Source: Halocatena salina (GTDB lineage Archaea; Halobacteriota; Halobacteria; Halobacteriales; Haloarculaceae). From it: a DNA stretch of 64,000 nucleotides. Under the pieces are notes generated by a model. The model made no database searches, was not told the DNA's origin, and saw only the letters and a list, made by a program, of their open reading frames with translations. The stretch lies in the NCBI RefSeq assembly GCF_023115355.1, contig NZ_CP096019.1:2108001-2172000 (forward strand), read 5' to 3'. The stretch's first letter is position 1; each line of letters starts with the position of its first letter. Below, piece by piece: positions 37,618 to 45,245 of this stretch. The position numbers and the translations under genes are program-made.

Positions 37618-37945
37618 TACATGCCGGTACCACAGGGGGGCCTTTCAAGCCGTCGGAGCCGTGGGGCTTGTTCTGCTAGCAGGTTTTGTTCGACCGCGAG
37701 AGTGGGGCGTTCAAATCGAGAGAACAGGTCGTATCGTAGACTGCCAACTATCCCACCCTGCGGTACGGGACGTCAAGGAAATCGTGGATTTCTCGAATCC
37801 AGCAAATCGCGGAGCGATTTGCGTGACCCCATCTCGAATTATACTGATTCGTACTCTCCACGACATCAGTCCTCGTCGTGGATGGAAAATCGACTCGTGC
37901 CAACCAGAACGAAGGCGATAACCCTACTCCGTTCGTAGCCGAGGT
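37618..37945. other. Intergenic region with an IS-like hairpin
   Basis: About 330 bp between cysS and cbiX contain no gene. It holds GAAATC-GTG-GATTTC and, next to it, a perfect 9-bp stem GCAAATCGC-GGA-GCGATTTGC (37802-37822). The block 37789-37830 is shared with 60637-60680, next to a tnpB relic. Confidence 0.6.
37789..37830. repeat. Dispersed hairpin element, copy 1
   Basis: TTTCTCGAATCCAGCAAATC and the following CGATTTGCGTGACCCC recur at 60637-60680 with a few changes. Both copies fold around the same AAATCG/CGATTT stem. The second copy sits beside a tnpB relic, so both may be ends of an IS200/IS605-derived miniature element. Confidence 0.5.
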
Positions 37946-38866
37946 ATGTCTCGCGTCCACGCCCGATCCGGCACCGACACCAAACAGGCGTTGGTCATCG
38001 TCGCCCACGGCTCGCATCTGAATCCGGATTCGAGTGCGCCGACGTTCGCTCACGCCGACACCATCCGGGAATCGGGGGCGTTCGACGTGGTTCGAGAGAC
38101 GTTCTGGAAGGAAGAGCCGTCAGTTCGTGAGGTTCTCCGTATCGTTGAGGCCGATGAGGTGTTCGTGGTTCCGTTGTTTATCAGCGAGGGGTATTTCACC
38201 GAGCAGGTGATCCCGCGCGAGCTTCGTCTCGATGGATGGGACGTCTCGGCGTGGGAGTCAGACGGCACCAGCGCCGACCACGCCACCTACGAGGCGGCTG
38301 ACACCGGGACGACGGTGCATTATTGTGGTCCTGTCGGCACACACGATTCGATGGCCGACGTCATCATCCAGCGCGCTCGGAGCGTGACGGACGATCCGAC
38401 CGTCGGACCGGGCTTTGGGTTGGCTGTCGTCGGCCATGGCACGGAACGCAACGAGAACAGCGCGAAGGCGATCCACTATCACGCCGATCGCATCCGTGAG
38501 CAACACGATTTCGAGGAAGTCCGGGCACTGTTCATGGATGAATCCCCGGAAGTTGACGATATCACCGATCATTTCGAGAGCGAAGACGTCGTGGTCGTTC
38601 CCTTGTTCGTCGCTGACGGCTTTCACACACAGGAGGACATCCCGGCGGATATGGGCCTTCCAACCGACGGTCCCGGTGAGTACCCCGTTCCGGGGACAGT
38701 CGGGGAGACCCGAATCTGGTACTCCGGGGCCGTGGGGACGGAACCGTTGTTGGCCGACGCGATCCTCGAACGGGCGAGCGATGCCGGAGCAGAGATCAGC
38801 GACGCGATCGAACGGGTACGACGATCGACCCGTGAGACCCGCGATGTCGTCGTCGGAGAGCCGTGA
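37946..38866 (+). CDS. cbiX: Sirohydrochlorin cobaltochelatase/ferrochelatase CbiX
   Basis: A 306-residue protein with two chelatase halves. VIVAHGSHLNPDSSAPTF opens the first (metal-binding His), and LAVVGHGTERNENSAKAI the second; a C-terminal helical extension follows. It inserts cobalt (or iron) into sirohydrochlorin. The neighbouring DR2241-family gene supports a cobalamin role. A mini-ORF lies between them. Confidence 0.9.
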   Translation: MSRVHARSGTDTKQALVIVAHGSHLNPDSSAPTFAHADTIRESGAFDVVRETFWKEEPSVREVLRIVEADEVFVVPLFISEGYFTEQVIPRELRLDGWDVSAWESDGTSADHATYEAADTGTTVHYCGPVGTHDSMADVIIQRARSVTDDPTVGPGFGLAVVGHGTERNENSAKAIHYHADRIREQHDFEEVRALFMDESPEVDDITDHFESEDVVVVPLFVADGFHTQEDIPADMGLPTDGPGEYPVPGTVGETRIWYSGAVGTEPLLADAILERASDAGAEISDAIERVRRSTRETRDVVVGEP

Positions 38867-38913
38867 GCGATCCGGATCGTGGCTGTTTACCCCGCTCAGG
38901 ACGGAGTGAACGT

Positions 38914-38991
38914 ATGGAACGACATCCACGACGACGATCACGATGGGTGTGTCGAGCGTGCTCTGACACCCCCATGAGGTGGGTGCTGTGA
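38914..38991 (+). CDS. Possible micro-protein between cbiX and DR2241 gene
   Basis: A 25-residue frame: basic start (MERHPRRRSRW), then VCRACSDTPMRWVL with a CxxC pair. Its TGA overlaps GTG at 38988 (GTGA), a coupling-type junction with the next gene. It has a Met start and a gene-like location, but no homologue that I can name. Confidence 0.4.
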   Translation: MERHPRRRSRWVCRACSDTPMRWVL

Positions 38992-40082
38992 CGGTCTCTC
39001 GATCCCACATCGCGGCGCTTCGAGATGCGGCCGACACCGGCGTCTCCTTTGACGGTCTCTCGGTCACTGTCGACGACGGCACCTACACGTTTGCCATCCC
39101 CGACGAACGCCATACCGGACTGGACGCTGCCGAACTGGCCGACGTTGCGACAGCCAATAACGCGTACGTTACCAACTGGTATCACTGGACACGGATCGAT
39201 CGCACGGACAGCGAACAGACGTATCTTCGGTGGCTCGAACACGCCGATGGGCTGGCCGTTCCACAACGGTATGACGCCCTTTCGGAGGGGGGACTCACCC
39301 GTCTGTGGGGAGAACTTTCCATCACGACGACGCTCGATAGAGATGAGGCTCAACGCCGATATTCGATCCGTCACGAGAACGATACGAATACGGATCGCGC
39401 GGAGTTGGCGGTGTACGACGATCCCCTTGATGCGCGCGAAATCGCGAAACACGACGACGATGGGCATTACCGACCGCTCAAAACCGCCCCGACGCTCCGG
39501 ACGGGCTGGCTGTTCGCCGACCTGAGCGGTCATGAGCTGCTCCGGACGATCGATTTCCTTTATCCCGCGACGGTTCACAACTGGTATCTCGAACGACACG
39601 GTGAACTCGACGTGTCGCATTGGCGAGAGACGGCACAGCGACAGACGGGGATCTACGATCTCATCGAGGAACTCGGCGGTGACCAACTCGAATGGCTCAC
39701 CGAAGCGTGCTGTGTGGACTCACAGTGTCTCAAGCGCCGGCAGTGGGACGAATCCGACGACGAACCGCTCGATACCCCTCGTGGTGACGGCGTGTTCCCG
39801 TGTCGAGAACCGTGCTCGCTCGTCATCGCCGTCGCCCGAAAGTTGACGCTGCTCGAACGGGAACAGCCGCGTGAATACACGTTCGAACTCACGCCAAGCG
39901 AGAAAGAGCAGTTGGAAACGCTCATCGACGCCGTGGCGGAGGGACGCACTGAGGAGATCCGGGAAGCCGACACCGATGACGGTGCGAACAGATACCGCGC
40001 CAGATATCTCCGCGCAAAACGCTTCGATGAGCACGGACGGCTCTCAGGAGTACCGACATCAGAGGACGACACCGAAAACTGA
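38988..40082 (+). CDS. DR2241-family protein, putative Fe-S protein of cobalamin synthesis
   Basis: A protein of about 364 residues. The final third contains CCVDSQCLKRRQW and FPCREPCSLVIA, four or more cysteines in the pattern of the DR2241 4Fe-4S-binding family, which in haloarchaea accompanies or is fused to CbiX. It may help deliver metal or electrons in the early corrin steps. The start is GTG at 38988 (overlapping the micro-ORF stop); GTG 38979 is an alternative adding three residues. Confidence 0.75.
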   Translation: MTVSRSHIAALRDAADTGVSFDGLSVTVDDGTYTFAIPDERHTGLDAAELADVATANNAYVTNWYHWTRIDRTDSEQTYLRWLEHADGLAVPQRYDALSEGGLTRLWGELSITTTLDRDEAQRRYSIRHENDTNTDRAELAVYDDPLDAREIAKHDDDGHYRPLKTAPTLRTGWLFADLSGHELLRTIDFLYPATVHNWYLERHGELDVSHWRETAQRQTGIYDLIEELGGDQLEWLTEACCVDSQCLKRRQWDESDDEPLDTPRGDGVFPCREPCSLVIAVARKLTLLEREQPREYTFELTPSEKEQLETLIDAVAEGRTEEIREADTDDGANRYRARYLRAKRFDEHGRLSGVPTSEDDTEN

Positions 40083-40125
40083 AACTCCCGCTGCTACTCG
40101 TCACCTCCTCGCTGCGCTTCGATCG

Positions 40126-40227
40126 TTATTCGTGCATCACGGTACCACAGTCGGCGCACATCCAGATGCCATCTGCGTGTGTTTCTTTTATGAGGTAGCT
40201 GCCACACTCCGCGCATTCGTGTATCAT
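40126..40227 (-). CDS. Small zinc-ribbon protein (33 aa)
   Basis: The frame encodes MIHECAECGSYLIKE and then GIWMCADCGTVMHE: two CxxCG knuckles, a minimal zinc ribbon. It overlaps the 3' end of the next upstream gene as ATGA. Halophile small CPxCG-like zinc proteins of this kind are widespread. It is too short for standard gene calls. No RBS is apparent, as expected for a coupled start. Confidence 0.7.
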   Translation of the reverse strand: MIHECAECGSYLIKETHADGIWMCADCGTVMHE

Positions 40228-40391
40228 TGTTCGTATGGGTGCCGCTTTCGGAGCGGATGAGGACTCCGAACTGTCTGCTTGAGGAGATCGTACTCCTCCT
40301 CTTTGATTTCTGTTAGTAACGTTACGTCTCCGGTGTGAACGTGAATGAATAGCCGTTCATCCGGACCTTGCAAAACCTCGGCGGTCGTCAT
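40224..40391 (-). CDS. Small acidic protein (55 aa), coupled to the zinc-ribbon gene
   Basis: Sequence pattern MTTAEVLQGPDERLFIHVH, then TGDVTLLTEIKEEEYDLLKQ. It has a beta-strand pair and a helix, with a basic C-terminus. The stop overlaps the start of the zinc-ribbon gene (ATGA), and its own start overlaps the stop of a 21-codon upstream frame. It has halophile codon and residue bias. I do not recognise the family. Confidence 0.6.
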   Translation of the reverse strand: MTTAEVLQGPDERLFIHVHTGDVTLLTEIKEEEYDLLKQTVRSPHPLRKRHPYEQ

Positions 40392-40453
40392 CTCTCTCCC
40401 TCGATCGTCGTTTCGTTGCTGTTGTGTCGCAAGCTGGACTCACTGTCCATCAT

Positions 40454-40750
40454 TGGTGTCTCGGTCACACCAGCAGTACCTCGACTGACATGATTGCTCC
40501 GGTCGTCTCAACACATTGCTGATGTGATCTACAACGATGTGATCTGATATCTTAAATCATACACAAACAGCAACCTCTTCCGCAAAAACGTGTTCGTACC
40601 GGTGTTTCCGTCACGATTGCACCATCGACTGTGGTGTCCTGTCGTTGGAGATCTACCGTTCACGCGTTGTTTGTTAGTGTTTTGTCACTAGTGGCTGGAT
40701 GTTTTTGTTTGATTTGCTACTTGATCGGTGGTGTTGGTTGAGGGCGGATC
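40454..40750. other. Spacer between micro-genes and CRISPR array 1
   Basis: About 300 bp with no gene that I can support. A TTTAAG TATA-like element at about 40551 may serve the micro-genes on the minus strand. The stretch ends at the degenerate, leader-distal repeat of array 1. Confidence 0.5.
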
Positions 40751-40932
40751 GTTTGGATGCCTTGGTGGCTGCTGGCACAGTTGAAAGCACTGCTCAAACC
40801 CTATGAACGCAGAAACGAACGAGTTTCAATGCCTTCGTCACCGCTGGCACAGTTGAAAGAGGTGGGTCTCTGGGCGAAGCGAAAGAGCAACGCGCGTTTC
40901 AATGCCTGAGTTGCCGCTGGCACAGTTGAAAG
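40751..40932 (-). CRISPR. CRISPR array 1 (3 repeats, 2 spacers)
   Basis: Repeats of 37 nt at 40751-40787, 40823-40859 and 40896-40932, with spacers of 35 and 36 nt. On the transcribed minus strand the unit starts CTTTCAACTGTGCCAG and ends GGCATTGAAAC, giving the AUUGAAAC 5' handle. The repeat at 40751 is degenerate (its last bases read CATCCAAAC), marking the leader-distal end. The leader is the 109 bp to the right. Confidence 0.95.
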
Positions 40933-41041
40933 AGGGGGTGAAAATCCGTGGAGAACTCCAATAAAGCTTTCTCCATCGGTCTCATCGACCGTCCTCTTCG
41001 TGGACCCCCCCTGTACACGGACGTTATAAAGGTCCACGAAG
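40933..41041 (-). promoter_or_regulatory. CRISPR leader 1
   Basis: 109 bp directly right of array 1, differing at three positions from 41976-42084. Read on the minus strand it starts with an 11-bp arm (CTTCGTGGACC), a TATA box TTTATAA (41024-41030), then GTCCGTGTACAG and the second arm GGTCCACGAAG. The TATA box lies about 90 bp before the first repeat. Confidence 0.85.
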
Positions 41042-41066
41042 GACCAGCACTACTGTCCGGATCCGG

Positions 41067-41306
41067 TCAGACGAGATCGAACTCGACGCCGTCGGTGACT
41101 GCTGTGACTACGGCATCACACAGCTGGCAGTCCGGAGCATTCACCACCTCCTCGCCTGCCGTCTCGACGCCGATGCGAAGCGAGGTCTCACAGCCACACG
41201 CCGGACATTCGTCGGTTTTGGCCCAGCAGTAGCGCAGGATCGTCTCTTCGATGTCGTTCTTGAGTACGTCGGTACCTTCAAGGTCGTTTGGATCAGAATC
41301 GAACAT
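41067..41306 (-). CDS. Small cysteine-pair protein between the CRISPR arrays
   Basis: A 79-residue acidic protein. ILRYCWAKTDECPACG and DCQLCDAVV carry four cysteines, a probable zinc site. It is on the cas strand and its stop lies 26 bp right of leader 1, the same relation that csm5 has to leader 2. ATG at 41306 (MFDSDPNDLEG) is used; a GTG at 41330 would add eight residues. No homology to known CRISPR proteins is recognised. Confidence 0.6.
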   Translation of the reverse strand: MFDSDPNDLEGTDVLKNDIEETILRYCWAKTDECPACGCETSLRIGVETAGEEVVNAPDCQLCDAVVTAVTDGVEFDLV

Positions 41307-41646
41307 GGTCTTTGCTTCAGTGGAGACCATTGTCGGGTGGTTCCAGCACCCGGCACCTACACAATCCGTGTGGGGCTTATCTCGTGTTCGGCCTCCGATC
41401 TCATCGTTGCCCCGTTATGATATAAAACTCTAGGCCATCGTGTCGATCGTGTCGTTATATTGGTTCGTTAGACCGAATCGGGGGCGATGGCTACCAGTGG
41501 CGATGGATACGTGAGCGGTCAGGTTCTCCGGTCGGATGATGGTCGTGACCGCGTGTTGATGGAACTAACGGCTGTCGGGGTGGTGTGATGCTGTTGATTT
41601 GGCTCAGTAGAATCCGGAAATCGTCGAGGGCTACGGATTTGAGCCT
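41307..41646. other. Spacer between the small zinc gene and array 2
   Basis: 340 bp. A TTTATATCATAA-like element near 41415 is a candidate promoter for the minus-strand zinc gene. A 33-codon plus-strand frame at 41487-41588 has no support. The right end shares a GAGGGC...GGAT stretch with the flank of array 1. Confidence 0.45.
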
Positions 41647-41975
41647 GTTTCAATGCCTTGGTGGCTGCTGGCACAGTTGAAAGAGGCCCGTCTGGTCCGA
41701 GAAGGCCTCAGCCAGTACAGTTTCATGCCTGACCCGCTGTTGGCACAGTTGAAAGAAAGCATAATACAGTGTATACGTCTGGATCACAATGTGTTTCAAT
41801 GCCTTCGTCGCCGCTGGCACAGTTGAAAGAGCATCCGACACGGAAAGGAATCAAGTCTTCTTGGAGTTTCAATGCCTTCGTCGCCGCTGGCACAGTTGAA
41901 AGCGTATGCTCAATTCTCGATGGACCATGAAATGTGGAGTTTCAATGCCTTCGTCGCCGCTGGCACAGTTGAAAG
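41647..41975 (-). CRISPR. CRISPR array 2 (5 repeats, 4 spacers)
   Basis: Repeats at 41647-41683, 41720-41755, 41793-41829, 41866-41902 and 41939-41975. Spacers are 36, 37, 36 and 36 nt. The second repeat is one base short and carries several changes. The leader-distal repeat (41647) shares the GGTGGCTGCTGG variant with the distal repeat of array 1. The three repeats nearest the leader are identical, as expected for recent copies. Confidence 0.97.
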
Positions 41976-42084
41976 AGGGGGTGAAAATCCGTGGAGCGAT
42001 CCAATAAAGCTTTCTCCATCGGTCTCATCGACCGTCCTCTTCGTGGACCCCCCCTGTACACGGACGTTATAAAGGTCCACGAAG
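41976..42084 (-). promoter_or_regulatory. CRISPR leader 2, overlapping the csm5 stop codon
   Basis: 109 bp almost identical to leader 1. Inverted arms are 42039-42049 and 42074-42084, with TTTATAA at 42067-42073 between them. The last five codons and the TAA of csm5 (42067-42069) lie inside the leader, so cas mRNA may read into the array and the array also has its own promoter. Confidence 0.85.
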
Positions 42085-43380
42085 CGAGGCCTCGATCCAG
42101 CCGAGGGGATAGTACTGCCACTCGGTTGAGTCATCAGTGTCCTCGCTAGGATCCGCTTCCAACCTCTGCACGCCTCGCCGCGTTTTTGGGAACTGATCTA
42201 CCTGTCTGAATGTTGGTTCGACAACCTCACCACACTCTTCACATGACAGCGTATCCGTTTCGTCGTCTTCTATAGAGAGTTCGCCACCGCAGTCCGTCTC
42301 ATTCTTGTGCGACAGCGTATCATCGACGTTCGTCAGAATCTTCGTCCTCGCGGGTAGCACTTCCATAACTGTCTTCGAATACTGACCGGTGTTTGCTCCC
42401 ACCCGGAACAGAATATCCTTCTCAGACGGATCGCTGATGAATCGCTTCAGTCGCTCCTCGTAAAAGTTATCCATTACAGTGTTCTCCGAATCAGGCCATC
42501 CGAACAAGATGCTGCGTTCTTCACTAATCACTCCCTGCTGGAAGCGCTGCAGTGCATCGATGATCGTCGCCTGAATCCTGTCTTTCGTCAACTCATCTCC
42601 GAACACGGTAACGTCTGGCTCGGCACGAGATCCGAGTAGCCGTTGTAACAATCCGATATCAACTTGAATCTCCGTCGTAAACGTCGCCTGCGTTGCAGTA
42701 TCGAGGCTCTCGGTTGGGAGCAGGAATTCGGCGTAAGTCGGAGAAAACCCCATCCACGAGGGATCGCCCGTTTCTTGTGACTCATCGTCCCGTTCCGCAG
42801 ACTTGTACCGTCTCGTGTCGATTTCACAGAGCGCAAGCGTTGGATCGGAAACCGGATGGGCGTCCCGAATCGTCACACATCGTAGCAGATCACTCTTCAA
42901 ATCGCCGCTTTCAGACCGGAACAACGCTGTGATATCTTCATCTTCGTCTACGTCTGCGATGGCTTTCTTCAGGAACGACCCTTTCGTCTTCTCATCGAGC
43001 ACCCGATAGGCCAGTGCGGTCCTGAGCCACCCCTTCAGACTCGATCCGGGGATGTACGGCGTGTTGGTCCCGTCTTTGATCGCTACCTGAACTGGACTCC
43101 CCCGAATCGACTCCGAATCGACCCACGCCCGAAGTGGATACCGCGCATACGACTCCTCGACATCGGGCAGGCCAGCCATGCTCATCTCGTCTTTCATCAC
43201 CGAGATAACGTCTTCGGCCTTGCCGGGATTGTCATCAAGGTACCGTGGTATATCGATGGCCTCCGCGTCCGCTCCATCGATCCGATACTCGTTCCCAACC
43301 TGAGTGTCGCCAGTTCCGATATGCACCGGCGATTTGACCGTCAGTTCCAAGTCGATCGTCAGTTCGTTCTCCCGCTTCAT
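42067..43380 (-). CDS. csm5: Type III-A CRISPR RAMP protein Csm5
   Basis: A 437-residue protein. LTVKSPVHIGTGDTQVGNEY is the RAMP N-terminal motif and YIPGSSLKGWLRTALAYRVL the glycine-rich Csm5/Csm3 loop. A C-terminal zinc ribbon (CGGELS, then CEECGE) is an addition. Csm5 caps the Csm complex and binds crRNA at its 3' end, helping its maturation. It overlaps the csm4 stop by 4 bp (ATGA). The C-terminal LRGPL tail is encoded in the leader of array 2. Confidence 0.88.
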   Translation of the reverse strand: MKRENELTIDLELTVKSPVHIGTGDTQVGNEYRIDGADAEAIDIPRYLDDNPGKAEDVISVMKDEMSMAGLPDVEESYARYPLRAWVDSESIRGSPVQVAIKDGTNTPYIPGSSLKGWLRTALAYRVLDEKTKGSFLKKAIADVDEDEDITALFRSESGDLKSDLLRCVTIRDAHPVSDPTLALCEIDTRRYKSAERDDESQETGDPSWMGFSPTYAEFLLPTESLDTATQATFTTEIQVDIGLLQRLLGSRAEPDVTVFGDELTKDRIQATIIDALQRFQQGVISEERSILFGWPDSENTVMDNFYEERLKRFISDPSEKDILFRVGANTGQYSKTVMEVLPARTKILTNVDDTLSHKNETDCGGELSIEDDETDTLSCEECGEVVEPTFRQVDQFPKTRRGVQRLEADPSEDTDDSTEWQYYPLGWIEASLRGPL

Positions 43381-44483
43381 TCCCGATCACCCGAAGCGAC
43401 AGCGCGCTCGTCAATGCCGACCGGCAGCGCGTAGCCGTACTGTTGGACGTTGTATTCTGGATGGTTGGCAACGATGGGATTGTACCCATACGTGTTCTTC
43501 ACGGAGGTCGTGGTTGTTCTGGAGTCACCCCCACGGCTGGCGTCAGTGAGTGTGTCACTCCCCGCTCGCTCACTTGGTTCCTGTTTTCGTGGCAGGATCG
43601 ATCCCTCCGCCAGTGTGAGCACGCGCTTTTTCCAGATGTTCTCGGGGGAGGTAAGCGAGTTCTCGACAACCCCTTTGCGCGGTTCGAGTTCGTAATATCC
43701 CTCCGAAAGAAACGGTTCCATCTCCTCTGGATGGGGAATGCACAGAGACAGCGAACAGACCCACTCATCGGTGGGTTCGGGGACATCGACGGATTCGACG
43801 CCCTTGATACGGAACTGGCCGTGTCCAATTGATGTATCGCCACCGATGCCTCGATCCTGAGCGACCGCAAGCCCATCTAAGACGAGATCTGTATCCCCAT
43901 CAACACAGACGTGAAGCCCGCCATCGTCAGGGAAAAACACGGCGTCGCGGTGAAAGAGCGAGCCGTCTGTCGAACCAGTCAGCCGGTTGACGGCGTTGCG
44001 CGTCCGTTCGACGGTCTTGAACGGCGGTTGATCTGCCACCGTACCAGCCGGAACCAACACGCTGTTTTTGCGGTCGTATCGGTCGCCATCGACGGTGAGC
44101 GTCTCATCATCGAACCCGTCCAACAGCTCCCCGTCAGTGAGCGTTCCCCGTGCGATCATCGAAAAGAGATCAGCGGGGATGTACTTGATCTTCTGCCACG
44201 CCGTGAGTGCAGCGAGGCGCTCGTTGGTCATCTCCTCACAGCCAGCTTGGAGCAGAGGGAGCCGCGGCTTCGCAAGGAGGAACGTCCGGTCATTCCCATC
44301 GAGCAGCGGAAACAGTGATGAAATCCGAAACGGCGGTTTTCCCGCCTTGAACTGTGCGAGAACGTCTTCGAGGAATTTGTTCCCGTGCAAGTCCCGAATA
44401 CCCCAGCAGATCGCTCCGAACAACGTGTCTGAATGAGGAATCTCACTGAACGGTCCGTCAGGAGAGAGTACTACTGATTTCAT
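43377..44483 (-). CDS. csm4: Type III-A CRISPR RAMP protein Csm4
   Basis: A 368-residue protein. SEIPHSDTLFGAICWGIRDL is the hallmark start of Csm4, and DRGIGGDTSIGHGQFRI the G-rich loop of the second RRM. It should hold the crRNA 5' tag (AUUGAAAC) and contact Cas10. A loop of about 40 residues near 300-340 (RKQEPSERAGSDTLTDAS) is low-complexity. It lies 6 bp after csm3 and overlaps csm5 by 4 bp. Confidence 0.88.
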   Translation of the reverse strand: MKSVVLSPDGPFSEIPHSDTLFGAICWGIRDLHGNKFLEDVLAQFKAGKPPFRISSLFPLLDGNDRTFLLAKPRLPLLQAGCEEMTNERLAALTAWQKIKYIPADLFSMIARGTLTDGELLDGFDDETLTVDGDRYDRKNSVLVPAGTVADQPPFKTVERTRNAVNRLTGSTDGSLFHRDAVFFPDDGGLHVCVDGDTDLVLDGLAVAQDRGIGGDTSIGHGQFRIKGVESVDVPEPTDEWVCSLSLCIPHPEEMEPFLSEGYYELEPRKGVVENSLTSPENIWKKRVLTLAEGSILPRKQEPSERAGSDTLTDASRGGDSRTTTTSVKNTYGYNPIVANHPEYNVQQYGYALPVGIDERAVASGDRE

Positions 44484-44489
44484 CGTCCG

Positions 44490-45245
44490 TTATACGTCCT
44501 CGAACAGTTCCCGTATCTCATCGAGCGTCATTTCGTCTCTGTCCCTCGTCTCATCGGATGCAGTCCCTCTGGAGCGGTAATCGTCGGCTGTTCGGGCGGT
44601 GTATCTCAGATCATCGAACGTTACTGATCCGTATCCCCGAGAACCACTGCCCCCGAGCCACGAATCTTCGAGCAAGGAAAGCCCCTGCTCGATGAGAGCG
44701 AGGTTGTCTAAGTCGGGCTGCCCACCATCGTCGAGATCGTACACGCCGTAGACGAATTCACAGTCGAACTCCGAATCTTTCGGAACGCGCTCGTTGCTCC
44801 GAACGTTCGCCGCCGCCGTGATCCGGTTGATCGAGTTCTCTGTTTTGATCTCCGTGTACGGAAGTACGGTGTCGAACTCCTCTTCCCATCTAATTTTGGT
44901 CTCCTCGGTCGGAAACGCGTCCCGGACGGAGAGACGAGTCGGACCAGTATTCGCGTCGATATCGGCAGGCGTGCCAAAGACGCGACAGATAGGACACGAA
45001 ACGGCGTCTGCATCCCCACACTCGTGTGTATCTCCCTCAGAATCGACTTTGCCTTCGTGCCACTCCAGCAGAGAACGCATCTTTCCTTTGAGCGAGGAAC
45101 CTGGAACGTAGGGATACCCCTCGGTCGGCTCTTTCACGACAGGGCCATCAACGCCGCCGATTTCGAGTGCCCCTTCATCACCGATGTGAAGCCCTGTTTC
45201 ACAGGTGAGCGTGCAGTTCAATTCGACGTGTCCAAGCAGTCTCAT
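44490..45245 (-). CDS. csm3: Type III-A CRISPR RAMP nuclease Csm3
   Basis: A 251-residue protein. LNCTLTCETGLHIGDEGALE starts the RAMP fold; GGVDGPVVKEP keeps the Asp expected for target-RNA cleavage, and YVPGSSLKGKMRSLLE is the classic loop. A CPIC and preceding CGD cysteine group suggest a zinc site. Csm3 repeats along the backbone and cuts target RNA every six bases. The start overlaps the csm2 stop (ATGA). Confidence 0.92.
   Translation of the reverse strand: MRLLGHVELNCTLTCETGLHIGDEGALEIGGVDGPVVKEPTEGYPYVPGSSLKGKMRSLLEWHEGKVDSEGDTHECGDADAVSCPICRVFGTPADIDANTGPTRLSVRDAFPTEETKIRWEEEFDTVLPYTEIKTENSINRITAAANVRSNERVPKDSEFDCEFVYGVYDLDDGGQPDLDNLALIEQGLSLLEDSWLGGSGSRGYGSVTFDDLRYTARTADDYRSRGTASDETRDRDEMTLDEIRELFEDV

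Noticed and set aside
41487-41588. A 33-codon plus-strand frame between array 1 and array 2
   Set aside because: Short, with no ribosome site and no overlap with neighbours.
40751-41975. Type I-B arrays
   Set aside because: The repeat does not match the common haloarchaeal I-B repeat and only csm-type genes are adjacent.
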